Assembly: GCF_003325475.1 (NCBI RefSeq)
Contig: NZ_CP029495.1
Span: 3,038,001-3,102,000, forward strand
DNA length: 64,000 nt
Direction: 5' to 3'
Source: Chromobacterium phragmitis
GTDB taxonomy: Bacteria; Pseudomonadota; Gammaproteobacteria; Burkholderiales; Chromobacteriaceae
Shown: positions 43,337 to 52,886 of the stretch, in pieces
Position numbering within the stretch: position 1 is the first letter of the stretch
Layout of the letters: every line of letters begins with the position of its first letter
Position numbers and translations under genes: made by a program
Notes under the pieces: model-generated
Told to the model about the DNA's origin: nothing
Databases searched by the model: none
The model's input: the letters and a program-made list of their open reading frames with translations, nothing else

Positions 43337-44240
43337 TTATATTCCTAGTTTTTTCTTCATGGCTCTTGTGAAGGCCGAAGCTCGGCCCCCTTGTTTTGAA
43401 GAGCATTTCAAACAGTGAGCCTGTACTGAAGCAGTGCTTGTTTGGTGAGTTACGTCATTTTTACCCGTTCTGTAGTATTCAACAGCTAACGGATCTACAT
43501 GATCTGCAACTTGTGTTTTCCCTATGTTGCCACATACAACGCAAGGTTGACCTTGAACAATATTTTGTTGACTTGTGACTGGGCCTAGTGTTTTGTCGCG
43601 AACATATGGCTTTGTAATATTGGGGTTGGGCTGGAAAAGATTTCTATCGGGTATCCCGTAGTCGTCTGTTGGAACGACATTGCCTAGTCCATCAATAGTG
43701 GTCCCTGCTAGTCCTAATGGATCAATCCATTTTAGAGGATTGTTTGCATACTGATAAAGGTTTATACCGCCAGCTAATCCAATTATATCTTTAGAAATAA
43801 ACCGCCCGATCTCCGGATCATAGTAGCGATGACGGTTGTAGTGCAGCCCGGACTCGTCGTCATGATACTGCCCTTGGAAGCGGAAGGGGTTGCGGATGCC
43901 GGCTTTGCCTGCGGCGTCGGCGATGACTTCGCGCGCCTGGCCCCAGGCCTTGTAGTCCATTTCCAGCGCCAGCGCGCCTTGTTCGTCGGTCAGCGCCTGC
44001 GGGGTGCCTAGGTGGTCGGTGTGGTAGTAGTACACCGCCTTGGGGGCCTCGGGCTCCGGCGAGGGCTGACGCAACGGGTCCTTGTCCGGGTCGTAGGGGT
44101 TATGCTGGCTCCAGGCCGGTACCTTGACGCCGCGGATGGCGTCGGTGTGCACCTGGGCCAGCGGCACGAAGCTGTCCGGCTCGAACAGATAATGCACCGC
44201 TTTCTCGTCGCGGGTTTCAAAGGCCAGCACGTCGCCATCC
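43337..44240 (-). pseudogene. 5'-truncated rhs end with CxxC/HNH-like nuclease tip (fragment 4)
   Basis: About 300 codons; the shortest core remnant. Core homology covers LAFETRDEKAVHYLFEPDSF to RFISKDIIGLAGG. The tip, after WIDPLGL, has GQPCVVCGNIGKTQVADHVD and HCLKCSSKQGG: two Cys pairs and an H-x-D-P around a likely zinc/metal site, a common HNH-nuclease toxin architecture. The second Cys pair is followed by a basic tail, ending KKKLGI. In this fragment the motif is DIIGL instead of DPIGL at the first position, which may affect self-cleavage. The immunity gene follows within two bases. Confidence 0.75.
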
Positions 44241-44475
44241 CAGCCAGCCGTACCGTGTGGCCTGGCCCTGGCTGACCTTGGCGCAGCGGGTCCTTGTCCG
44301 GGTCGTAGGGGTTGTGCTGGCTCCAGGCCGGCACTTTGACGCCGCGGATGGCGTTGGTGTGCACCTAGGCTAGCGGCACAAAGCTGTCCGGCTCGAACAG
44401 GTAGTGCACCGCTGCCTCGTCGCGGGTTTCGAAGGCCAGCACGTCGCCGTCCCAGCCGTAGAGTGTGGTCTGGCT
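44241..44475 (-). repeat. Partial tandem duplicate of rhs core segments (recombination scar)
   Basis: The segment encoding DPLRQ...HNPYDPDKDP and AIRGVKVPAWSQ occurs twice, at about 44070-44150 and 44285-44355, and the LFEPDSFVPLA/LAFETRDEAAVHYLFEP block is present at 44175-44235 and 44385-44465. The second copy contains a stop (TAG) near 44370, and the reading frame is broken at the join. It is debris of recombination between rhs ends. Confidence 0.7.
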
Positions 44476-44571
44476 AACCAAACTGTTAATTGTCCTGAAG
44501 CCTAAGCAGAAACCTTTTCTAAATGTAAGAGGCGCTTGAAGGATAGGAGATGATAGTGAAAATAACCGCTC

Positions 44572-44988
44572 TTAAAGTGATTCCGCAAGCTTCCATTTTT
44601 TCCCATCAGTAGAGAAATGTAATTTTTCAATCAACCATTTTGAGTCGTTTTCTTGAAGAGTATATCTGAAAAAATTTTCAAATCCACTGTTTTGTTTTGT
44701 TATGACGTAATTGTGTGTAGACGATATTTCTTCAATAATGGTTTGTTCGTAAGCCGGGGGGCGACCCACCGCCATAGTAGTTAAAGCGGCGTCGGCAATT
44801 TTATTTTGCTCGCCATCTTTGACATACTTCTCAAATATGATGCGCAGTCTTTCTCTTGCTATCTTTTTTGATTTTTCACGCTCGGTGGGATCAGTTTTAT
44901 AAGCTTCACTTCTCTGTTCTTTGTAGAAGCTTATTTCCCAGTCGAGCATCTCTTTTAAATATTGTCCTATGGTTTCTTGGGGGGTCAT
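44572..44988 (-). CDS. NTF2-fold immunity protein for the full-length Rhs
   Basis: A 138-residue gene whose ATG overlaps the rhs stop (ATGA). The sequence RERLRIIFEKYVKDGEQNKI and SSTHNYVITKQNSGFENFFR, ending KWLIEKLHFSTDGKKWK, matches the NTF2-fold immunity family (helical N-terminal region, beta-sheet half with a late W-x-I motif). It should bind and block the nuclease tip of the upstream Rhs. It is AT-rich compared with the vgrG and rhs core. Confidence 0.8.
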   Translation of the reverse strand: MTPQETIGQYLKEMLDWEISFYKEQRSEAYKTDPTEREKSKKIARERLRIIFEKYVKDGEQNKIADAALTTMAVGRPPAYEQTIIEEISSTHNYVITKQNSGFENFFRYTLQENDSKWLIEKLHFSTDGKKWKLAESL

Positions 44989-47900
44989 TTTTTTTCTCCG
45001 CAACAACATTTTAAAGGATTGTCAAAGACTCTCGTAGTGGTTTTGCCATTTATTCTTGTTTGGTATAAAACAGAATGAGGCCTAGTGGAGCCCTTGTCAT
45101 ACTGTGGAACGACTCTGACAATTACATTGTCACCAGCTTTAACTTTTTCTGCAATTTGAGCTTCGTGAGTTCTATATTGGCCACGGTTAATGCCCAGAGT
45201 TTGGGGGAATACTCCATCATCACCACCAGAACCTCCTAGTCTATTCGCAATGGCATGGCCAGCATCATCGTGCGGGCAACCTAAACTACGGGCGAATGCT
45301 CTAGAGGAGGTGCTAGTCTTTGTGCCTGTATTCAAATCCTCGGGTCTAATTTTAGCAGTGGCACTTCTAATTTCACCGTTGGGGCCATATTTATACTTGT
45401 ACTTGGCACCTGCTGCCCACAGACCTAGGGGATCAACCCATTGTATTGAGTTAGGTGCATAGTTATGTGTATTTATCCCACCCATCAACCCAATCGGATC
45501 CCGCGAAATAAACCGCCCGATCTCCGGATCGTAGTAACGATAACGGTTGTAGTGCAGCCCGGACTCGTCGTCATGATACTGCCCCTGAAAGCGGAAGGGG
45601 TTGCGGATGCCGGCTTTTGAGGCGGCGTCGGCGATGACTTCGCGCGCCTGGCCCCAGGCTTGGTAGTCCATTTCCAGCGCCAGCGCGCCATGCTCGTCGG
45701 TCAGCGCCTGCGGCGTGCCCAGGTGGTCGGTGTGGTAGTAGTACACCGCCTTCGGTTCTTGCGGCTCAGGTCCGGCCTGACGCAGCGGGTCCTTGTCCGG
45801 GTCGTAGGGATTGTGCTGGCTCCAGGCCGGTACCTTGACGCCGCGGATGGCGTCGGTGTGCACCTGGGCCAGCGGCACGAAGCTGTCCGGCTCGAACAGG
45901 TAGTGCACCGCTGCCTCGTCGCGGGTTTCGAAGGCCAGCACGTCGCCGTCCCAGCCGTACAGCGTGGCCTGGCCCTGGCTGATCTTGGCGATGCGGCGGC
46001 CCAGCGGGTCGTAATGGTAGTCGGTGCGCTGGCCGTCCGGCGCGGTGAGGCGGGACAGGCGGTTGTGGCTGTCCCATTCCAGCTGGGTGAGGCTGCCGTT
46101 TACGCGTTTCTCTACCAGATTGCCGCGGCTGTCGTAGCGGTAGTGGCGGCCGGCGTACTGGCTGAGCAGGTTGCCGAGCAGGCTGTCGCTCTGATGGCCG
46201 TCGGAGGTCGGGGCGTTGTCCAGCAGGTTGCCGGCGGGGTCGAAGCGGAAGCTTTCCACACCCTTGGGGGTGGCGGCCTCCAGCAGACGGCCCACCGGGT
46301 CATAGCGGTAATTCAGTTGGCCGCTGCGATTGTCGGCGATGCCGGTCAGCTGGCCGGCGGCGTCGTACTGGTACTGTCGGCTCCACTGGGTGGCGCCCAT
46401 CAGCCGCTGGCTGGATAGGCGGCCGGCCTTGTCGTAGGCCAGAGTCTGCTGCAACGCATTGCCCAGCACGCGCTGGGTTTCGCGGTGCAGCTTGTCGCGT
46501 TCCAGGTTGAAGATGTCGCGCTGGCCGAACAGCAGGCCGTGCACGTGGCCACTGCCGTAGTTGAGCACGTCCACGCGGTGGCCATCCGGACGGACGGTGG
46601 CGATGCGGTTGCCCAGCTTGTCGTACTCATGCTGCCAGCGGTAGGTTTCCTTGACGCCGGCGACGTGGTAGCCGTGGTGTTCCTCTGAAACGTTGCCGAC
46701 GGCGTCGTACACCCAGCGCAGGCTGGCGTAGCGGTTCTTGGCCTGGAACAGTCGGCCGGCCGGGTCGTAGCCGAAGCTTTCCTTGCTGTTCGGCGCGCTG
46801 CGCTCGATCAGGCGGCCGGCGCGGTCGTAGCGGTAATCGGTGGCGATGTCGCCTTCCACCTGCTGCGCCAGGCGGCCGGCGTTGTCGTAGACATAGCGGG
46901 TGGCGCTGCCGTCGAAGCCGGTTTCGGCCGTCAGGCGGCCGCCGTCGTCGTAGTCGAAGCGGTAGTAGCGGTGGTTCTCGTTGCGCAGCGCGGTGAGGCG
47001 GCCTAGCTTGTCGTACTGGTAGCCCAGGCTGTGGCCGTTGGCGTCGGTGCGCTTTTGCAGCCGGCCGGCCTTGTCGTATTCGTAATGGGTGCCGCGGCCC
47101 AGCGGGTCGGTGATTTTCAGCAGGCGGGCTTCGGCGTCGTGTTCCAGCTGGGTGGCCTGTCCGTCCGGCTGGACGATGGCTTGCAGCGTGCCGTTGGCGG
47201 CGTACTGATAGCGGGTGGCGTTGCCCATCGCATCGATGATCAGCAGCGGGCGGCCGCGTTCGTCGTACTGCCACTGGGTGGCGCTGCCGGAGCAGTCGGT
47301 ATAGCTCTCCAGCAGGCCGTCCGGGCGGTAGGCTATCTTCTTGGCGCCGCCCTTGGCGTCGGTGATGGCTACCGGCAGGCCTTGCTCGTTGTACGCGTAC
47401 TTGGTCTTGTGGCCGAGCGGGTCGGTTTCCTCTATCAGCTGGCCCTTGTCGTCGTAGGCGCGCAGCCATTTCTCGCCCATCGGGTCAATGATTTCGATTA
47501 GATTGTCCTGCTCGTCGTAGGTGAAGTGCACTTCGCTGCCGTCGGCGCGTTCGTGCCAGATCAGGTTGCCGTTGGCGTCGTAGTCATAGCTGTCTTGCGT
47601 GCCGTCCGGGCGAATATGGCTGAGCAGCTTCTTGTCGTCATCGAATTCAAACCACTCTTCTTTGTGGTCCGGATAGACGATGCGGTAGTTGTAGCCTTTT
47701 TCGTCGAAATAGTATTCGGTGGTGCGGCCATAGGCATCGGTGACATAGGTGAGATCGATGTTCTCGTCCCAGGCCAGGCGCACGTCCAGGCTGCCGTCGT
47801 CGGCGTATTCGCGAATGGCGCGGGCGTCCAGATGCGTGCCATCCCATTCCAGCGTGATGCCGCGGCCGGTGCGGTCGGTGTAGCGGGTGATCAGGTGATG

Positions 47901-49604
47901 CTGGTACTGGTAGCTCCAGCTTTCGCCGTTTTCATCGGTGGCGGCCAGCAGGTCGCCGGCATCGCCGCCCAGCTGCGGGATATCGCTGTAACGGTATTCG
48001 GCCAGCGTGCGTTGCGGCAGGCCGGTTTCCAGATTCTGCAGGGTAACGCGGGTGACGCGGCCAATGGCGTCGTGATTCAGGTCCACTGCGTAGCCGGCGC
48101 TGCTGACCAGCTGGCTGAGGCGGCCATCGCGGAAGTTCATCGCAATGCTGTTGCCGGCGCGGTCCTTGATCAGCGCCAGTCGGAAGCTGTCGCCGTGGCG
48201 CTCGTACAGCTGGATCAAGTCATGGCCAAAGGTCTGCGACAGCAGGGTGTCGGATAGGCGGGTGAGCGTAAAGCCCTCGATGCCGTCCTTGTGCGACTCG
48301 CCTTCCGGCAGCAGCGGATAGTCCAGCGTGCGGCCGCTGTCGTCGTGGAATTTCAGCTGCCCGCCTTCAATATCGAAGCGGGCGGCATAGGCAAGACTCC
48401 AGCGCGCGCCGAACTCGCCTTTTTGATCGTTGCCGCCAAAGTTGGAACGATATTGCCGTGTCCAAACAATAGGAAGAACACCCGGAAGGCTGAAGTCGGT
48501 GTGTTGTAGCGACTCGTCGCCAAAAGCGTATCCGATGGAGGCCTGGGTGCTAGCGCAAGCACATTTGGGCCCAGGCTTGGCGAGCTGCTTTAGCTTGGCG
48601 GCAACTTCCTTCACGGTCTGTTCGACCTTTTTCTTGGCGGTATTCACCGCCTTGGTCGCCACCGCCGCCGCTTTTTTCGGCAGGTGATTGAGGAAGGCTT
48701 TCAACAGCTTGTCCAGCAACGGCTTCAGGTGGCTGCTGTACATCTTCATCAGCATGTCCACCAGCATGCCCGCCCATTTGGCCATGGCCGCACCCAGGCG
48801 TTGCATCAGGCGCGCGGAAACTGTGCCTTTCAGGATGGAGTCGATCTGCTTGGCGGCGGCCACCGTCATGCCGGCGGCCGCTTCGGTGCCGGCATCGGCA
48901 GCGGCCTGGTTCAGCGAATGCAGGTGGGCGCTGACCGTGCCCCAAAAACCTTGGTCATTGGTTTTATTGAGGTTGTACCGGACGGGCGCATGCTTGACGT
49001 TCTTTTGCACATAGGCGCCGAACTTGCCGGTGCCCAGGCTGGTCAGCAGTTCGCCCATGCCGGCGATGATGGTGGCGCCTTTGGCGCCGCAGACTTTCAG
49101 CTCGTTCTGGATCTTGCCGTCTACATACTTTACCCATTCCGCCGGCGAGTTGCGGTAACTGGCCGGCAGCATGGTCACCAGCTTGGCCGCCAGGCCCGCT
49201 TCGATCTCGCCCTTGGCCCAGTCTTTGCCGGCGCGGCGCAGGCTGGTGGCGCACAACTTAAGCGTGGGCCGCGCGCCCATCTTGAACAGGCCGCCGGCCG
49301 CGGGGATCACGCCGATCAGGTCCACGCCCAGGAACAGCCAGTCGAAGACATCGACCTCCTGATTGGCGCGGGACTTGTTGGACATGTCGACGATGTCGAC
49401 GATGACGTCGCCGATGGAAATCAGGTTGCCCACCACCGGCACTGCGGACGCGATGGTTTTCAGGCTCTCCACCGACAGATGGCCGTCGCTGATGCTGCGC
49501 AGCCATTTATCGAAGTCTTGGCCGGTTTGCTGCAGCGCCTGGGCTGCGGCTTGAGGCGTGGCGGGAATAACGGCTACGGGGCGTGCGAGGGCTGCGGTCG
49601 TCAT
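44985..49604 (-). CDS. rhs: Full-length Rhs toxin with nuclease tip
   Basis: A 1539-residue polymorphic toxin. Residues 1-345 form an N-terminal region with hydrophobic stretches (VFDWLFLGVDLIGVIPAAGG) and Lys-rich helices, probably an anchoring or loading domain. The Rhs cage follows (about 355-1390), with many YD repeats (RYDPVGRLLEAATPKG). The conserved end has RFISRDPIGLMGG and WVDPLGL, the self-cleavage and tip boundary. The tip, residues about 1397-1539, has DDAGHAIANRLGGSGGDDGV, then FPQTLGINRGQYR, a DNA/RNA non-specific endonuclease pattern with the catalytic His in DAGH. It lies 15 bases after vgrG, and its stop overlaps the immunity start. No PAAR motif is obvious. Confidence 0.9.
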   Translation of the reverse strand: MTTAALARPVAVIPATPQAAAQALQQTGQDFDKWLRSISDGHLSVESLKTIASAVPVVGNLISIGDVIVDIVDMSNKSRANQEVDVFDWLFLGVDLIGVIPAAGGLFKMGARPTLKLCATSLRRAGKDWAKGEIEAGLAAKLVTMLPASYRNSPAEWVKYVDGKIQNELKVCGAKGATIIAGMGELLTSLGTGKFGAYVQKNVKHAPVRYNLNKTNDQGFWGTVSAHLHSLNQAAADAGTEAAAGMTVAAAKQIDSILKGTVSARLMQRLGAAMAKWAGMLVDMLMKMYSSHLKPLLDKLLKAFLNHLPKKAAAVATKAVNTAKKKVEQTVKEVAAKLKQLAKPGPKCACASTQASIGYAFGDESLQHTDFSLPGVLPIVWTRQYRSNFGGNDQKGEFGARWSLAYAARFDIEGGQLKFHDDSGRTLDYPLLPEGESHKDGIEGFTLTRLSDTLLSQTFGHDLIQLYERHGDSFRLALIKDRAGNSIAMNFRDGRLSQLVSSAGYAVDLNHDAIGRVTRVTLQNLETGLPQRTLAEYRYSDIPQLGGDAGDLLAATDENGESWSYQYQHHLITRYTDRTGRGITLEWDGTHLDARAIREYADDGSLDVRLAWDENIDLTYVTDAYGRTTEYYFDEKGYNYRIVYPDHKEEWFEFDDDKKLLSHIRPDGTQDSYDYDANGNLIWHERADGSEVHFTYDEQDNLIEIIDPMGEKWLRAYDDKGQLIEETDPLGHKTKYAYNEQGLPVAITDAKGGAKKIAYRPDGLLESYTDCSGSATQWQYDERGRPLLIIDAMGNATRYQYAANGTLQAIVQPDGQATQLEHDAEARLLKITDPLGRGTHYEYDKAGRLQKRTDANGHSLGYQYDKLGRLTALRNENHRYYRFDYDDGGRLTAETGFDGSATRYVYDNAGRLAQQVEGDIATDYRYDRAGRLIERSAPNSKESFGYDPAGRLFQAKNRYASLRWVYDAVGNVSEEHHGYHVAGVKETYRWQHEYDKLGNRIATVRPDGHRVDVLNYGSGHVHGLLFGQRDIFNLERDKLHRETQRVLGNALQQTLAYDKAGRLSSQRLMGATQWSRQYQYDAAGQLTGIADNRSGQLNYRYDPVGRLLEAATPKGVESFRFDPAGNLLDNAPTSDGHQSDSLLGNLLSQYAGRHYRYDSRGNLVEKRVNGSLTQLEWDSHNRLSRLTAPDGQRTDYHYDPLGRRIAKISQGQATLYGWDGDVLAFETRDEAAVHYLFEPDSFVPLAQVHTDAIRGVKVPAWSQHNPYDPDKDPLRQAGPEPQEPKAVYYYHTDHLGTPQALTDEHGALALEMDYQAWGQAREVIADAASKAGIRNPFRFQGQYHDDESGLHYNRYRYYDPEIGRFISRDPIGLMGGINTHNYAPNSIQWVDPLGLWAAGAKYKYKYGPNGEIRSATAKIRPEDLNTGTKTSTSSRAFARSLGCPHDDAGHAIANRLGGSGGDDGVFPQTLGINRGQYRTHEAQIAEKVKAGDNVIVRVVPQYDKGSTRPHSVLYQTRINGKTTTRVFDNPLKCCCGEKK

Positions 49605-49619
49605 GATGGCGAGTATCTT

Positions 49620-52600
49620 TTACAGTATTTTCTTGAGCAGATTGGCTGCGTTCGGGACGGTGGCGGCGGAAGAAGCCAGTTGCTTCACATCGCGCGCCTG
49701 CTGCAGCATGGCCTGCGCCTGGCCGGCCACTTGCTTGGCCTGGTCCAGCGTATTCTTGGCTTGGGACAGTTGGCCGGCGGCCGCGGCGACGCCGGGCGGC
49801 AAGGTCTTGCCCACCAGGCTGGAGAGCTGGCTCATCGCCTGCTTCTTCACCGCCTCTCCGCCCACCAGCTGTTTCACCGCTTCTTCCGGCTGTGGCACAA
49901 AGGGGAAGATGTCGGCCTTGTCCTTGTTCGGCCGGCCCAGGAAGTCGACCTGGGCGGGGCCCACCGGCAAGCCGTGCACCATCGCCTTGCCGGCCTCGTC
50001 CAGCACGCCCTTGTGTTTGACGCCCAGCGCGTCGGTGACGACGAACTTGCCCTGGTTCATCGAGACGCCGTTGGCGAACTCGTGGATGACCTGCAGATTG
50101 CCGGTGCCGGGCTTGGCGAATGCCGGGGTGGGGGTGCTGAGGCTGGCCGGGCCGCTCAGGCTATGGCTGGCGCCCTTGACGCTCACTTCGCTGGGGCAGT
50201 GGATTTCGATATTGCCGCCGGCGATGCGGATGTAGCCGCCGCCGCTGGTGAGCAGCACTTCCTGGCTGGCGGCGATCTGCACCTTGCCCTTGGCGGAGGT
50301 GATGGTCAGCTCCTTATCCGCCGTCAGCTCCATCGCGTCGCTCTGCGCCTGCACCTGCACCTTGCCCTTCGCCGCGATCAGCTTCAGCGCCACCTTGTCT
50401 TTCACCCCCGACACGAACAGGCTGATGTGCTGGCCGACGTTGTGCAGCCAGCGTCGGCCGGTCGCGTGGTTGGCGTCGCGCTGGGCGACCAGATTCAGGT
50501 TCTGGCCAGCGCTGAGGGTTTGGCTTTGCTCGGTCAGGGAGGCGATGCCTGCGGGTGCGGACAGGATCAGCAGCGGCTGCTGGCCGGCTTGGTCTTTCGC
50601 GGTTTTGCCGTCCTTGTCGGTGTTCGATCCCGCTTCCCAGGCCTTCAGCGCGTCGGCGTGGTGTTGCAGGTGGCCATCGCTCTTCTTGCCGGCCTTGACG
50701 TTGTCCGGGCCGATCTCGTCGGGGCCGGTCTCCATGGCGTCGGCCAGCTGGCCGGTGGCGGTTTCGGCCAGCGCTTGGCTGAGGGAGAGCGCGGCGTCGA
50801 GCTGGCTTTGCGCGTGTTCTCTGGCGAGCTGTTTGCCGCCGGCGCCGTTCTGCGCTTCGGTGGACAGCAGCAGGCCGTGGGCGGCGCGGATGGCGCCATG
50901 ATTGTCGGTGCGCAGCTCGAAGCCGTCGCCGCGCGGCTGGGCCTTGCCGTTGCTGCGCGGATGGGCGAGGTAGCCCTGGTTGAGCTGGGTTTTGCCCGGT
51001 TCGCTGGACAGCTTGGCGCGCACTTCGCCGGGGGTGTCGTCGAACAGCAGCTCGTTGTAGCCGCCGCCCTGATGTTCTTTGGATTTGATGCCGGACAGGG
51101 TCTTGTTGGCGGGCAGGCTGCCGGCGCCGCTGAAGTCGGGCGTGGGGTGGCTGCCGTTGTACAGCACGCCGGTGATCAGCGGGCGGTCGATGTCGCCTTC
51201 GATGAAGTCGACCAGCACTTCCTGGCCGATGCGCGGGATGAACTGGTGGCCCCAGCCGGCGCCGGCTGATGGCATGGCGACGCGCAGCCAGCAGGAGGAT
51301 TTGTCGTCGAGGCCGGCGCCGATGGCGGGGTGTTCTTCCGGCCGCTGCCAGTGGAACTGCACCTTGATCCGGCCCTGGGCGTCGGTGTGGACTTCTTCGC
51401 CGGCCGGGCCGACCACGGTGGCGGTCTGCACGCCGCGCGATTTCGGTTTGGCGTGTTCTGTACCGGCGTAGGCCGGGGTCAGCGGGATGCCGCGGCGCTG
51501 GGCCTGGATCTGGGTGCTAAATGGGGCGTCGGCGGGTTCGCCGGCCGGCAGGATGGCTTTCAGGTCGGTCGGCAGGTTGTTGCGCGCCTGGAGGCGTTGG
51601 CCGGTGACGACGAATTCGCGCTGCTCGTGGCTGTCGCCGTCGTGCGCCGGGTGGTCGTCCAGGCGGAACCATTGGCCGGCGGTGAGGCCACGGATGGAGC
51701 CGGCGCCTTCGAATTGCTTGGCCAGCCGGTCGTGCGCCTGCTGCCGCAGCCGGGCGTAGTGGCTGAGCTGCTCGGCGTCGCCGGCGTAGTAAAGACTTTG
51801 CGGGTCGTAGTCCTGCAGGCTGGATTGCAGCGCCTGGCCGCCCTGGCCCTGGTCGATCTGGCTGCTGTCGCCGGTGTGCTGGGTGGACACCGGCTGGTAG
51901 TCGAAGGTGGCCAGCGCCACGTTGCCGGGGACGATCCGGCGGCTGGCGCTCCAGTCGGTGAGGCCGTCCTCTTCTTCGGTGGCGTCGCTGCGGTGGAAGC
52001 GCACTCGCTCCACTTCGGCCGGCGGCAGGCTGTAGACGTCGTCGAACACCGCCAGCTTGACCTGGGGGCTGTCTCCGTCCAGGTGCTCGAAGCGCCAGGC
52101 GTAGCCCTCTTCATGCAGCAGGCGGACGATGAAGCTGAAGTCGTCTTCGCGATATTGTAAGCAATAACTGCGGGGCTGGGCCGGCCCCACCTTGAACTCG
52201 AGGGCTTGCGCGCGGGCGAACACCGGGTTGGCCGCCTGATGCTCGTGGACGATCTGCTGGACGATGTCCGGCACCGTCATGTCCTGGAACACGCGGGAGG
52301 TGCGGCGATGGCGCAGCAGCGCGATCGGCGGCTCGATGGTCAGCTGGTACTGGGAAAAGCCGCCGTCGGAGCCCAGCAGCCTGGCCTGGCTGACCACGCC
52401 GCAGCGCAGGCTCTCGCGGCCGGCGGGGTCGGCGATGCCGATGCGGGCGGATTGGCCGAGCAGGGTCTTGAGCTCGATGGCGCCGTCGGGAGACAAGCAG
52501 GTCACGACATGGCGATAGGCCTGTGACACCCCTTCCTCGCCGTCCAGGCTTTGCGGCAGCAGCTGCTCGGCGGCGACGTGCCCGCCGCCCAGCTCCAGCG

Positions 52601-52664
52601 TGAGCAGGCGTTGGTCCTGGTTGAAGGCGGAGGCGAAACTGGCGAGGAGTGAGCTAAGGTCCAT
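49620..52664 (-). CDS. vgrG: Type VI secretion tip protein VgrG
   Basis: A 1014-residue spike protein. Residues about 1-380 form the gp27-like base (RHRRTSRVFQDMTVPDIVQQ, RPRSYCLQYREDDFSFIVRL with HEEGYAWRFEH). Next comes the gp5 OB region (TATVVGPAGEEVHTDAQGRI, KVQFHWQR) with WGHQFIPRIGQEVLVDFIEG. A DUF2345-type beta-helix needle lies at about 640-830 (GYIRIAGGNIEIHCPSEVSV). The last 150 residues form an extension rich in Ala/Gln, probably an effector-binding segment. The Rhs gene follows by 15 bases, so the Rhs is the likely cargo. Confidence 0.92.
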   Translation of the reverse strand: MDLSSLLASFASAFNQDQRLLTLELGGGHVAAEQLLPQSLDGEEGVSQAYRHVVTCLSPDGAIELKTLLGQSARIGIADPAGRESLRCGVVSQARLLGSDGGFSQYQLTIEPPIALLRHRRTSRVFQDMTVPDIVQQIVHEHQAANPVFARAQALEFKVGPAQPRSYCLQYREDDFSFIVRLLHEEGYAWRFEHLDGDSPQVKLAVFDDVYSLPPAEVERVRFHRSDATEEEDGLTDWSASRRIVPGNVALATFDYQPVSTQHTGDSSQIDQGQGGQALQSSLQDYDPQSLYYAGDAEQLSHYARLRQQAHDRLAKQFEGAGSIRGLTAGQWFRLDDHPAHDGDSHEQREFVVTGQRLQARNNLPTDLKAILPAGEPADAPFSTQIQAQRRGIPLTPAYAGTEHAKPKSRGVQTATVVGPAGEEVHTDAQGRIKVQFHWQRPEEHPAIGAGLDDKSSCWLRVAMPSAGAGWGHQFIPRIGQEVLVDFIEGDIDRPLITGVLYNGSHPTPDFSGAGSLPANKTLSGIKSKEHQGGGYNELLFDDTPGEVRAKLSSEPGKTQLNQGYLAHPRSNGKAQPRGDGFELRTDNHGAIRAAHGLLLSTEAQNGAGGKQLAREHAQSQLDAALSLSQALAETATGQLADAMETGPDEIGPDNVKAGKKSDGHLQHHADALKAWEAGSNTDKDGKTAKDQAGQQPLLILSAPAGIASLTEQSQTLSAGQNLNLVAQRDANHATGRRWLHNVGQHISLFVSGVKDKVALKLIAAKGKVQVQAQSDAMELTADKELTITSAKGKVQIAASQEVLLTSGGGYIRIAGGNIEIHCPSEVSVKGASHSLSGPASLSTPTPAFAKPGTGNLQVIHEFANGVSMNQGKFVVTDALGVKHKGVLDEAGKAMVHGLPVGPAQVDFLGRPNKDKADIFPFVPQPEEAVKQLVGGEAVKKQAMSQLSSLVGKTLPPGVAAAAGQLSQAKNTLDQAKQVAGQAQAMLQQARDVKQLASSAATVPNAANLLKKIL

Positions 52665-52886
52665 CGATTATCCAAAAGAAAAATACCCTCATAAAGAGGG
52701 TTGATAAGTGTGAAAATCGAAATGAAGCAAGATTTTATGTTCAAGGCATTGCGTCAACAAGACGAACATTCCCATTTGCTGGATGGACCTGAACTAAAGG
52801 ACAGGTATGAGCAAAAAGTAGAGACGGCGGATCGCGCCTGGGAAAAGCGCGCGCCGGGGAGATCGGCGCGCGTAGGGGAGTGGGGA
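52665..52886. other. Intergenic region upstream of vgrG
   Basis: About 220 bases. Apart from the effector terminator at its right side, no gene or clear promoter was recognised; it must hold the vgrG promoter. Confidence 0.4.
52843..52872 (-). terminator. Terminator of the effector operon
   Basis: On the minus strand the 8-bp stem GCGCGCCG/CGGCGCGC with a 7-base loop is followed by TTTT, about 16 bases past the stop of the effector gene. Confidence 0.7.

Noticed and set aside
35274..49604. CRISPR-like array because of many repeats
   Set aside because: The repeats are long rhs core copies and YD-repeat codons, not short direct repeats with regular spacers.
48684..51269. 861-codon plus-strand frame opposite rhs and vgrG
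   Set aside because: It crosses two real minus-strand genes, is low-complexity (Gly, Ala, Val, Leu, His) and has no ribosome-binding site; it is a shadow of GC-rich third positions.
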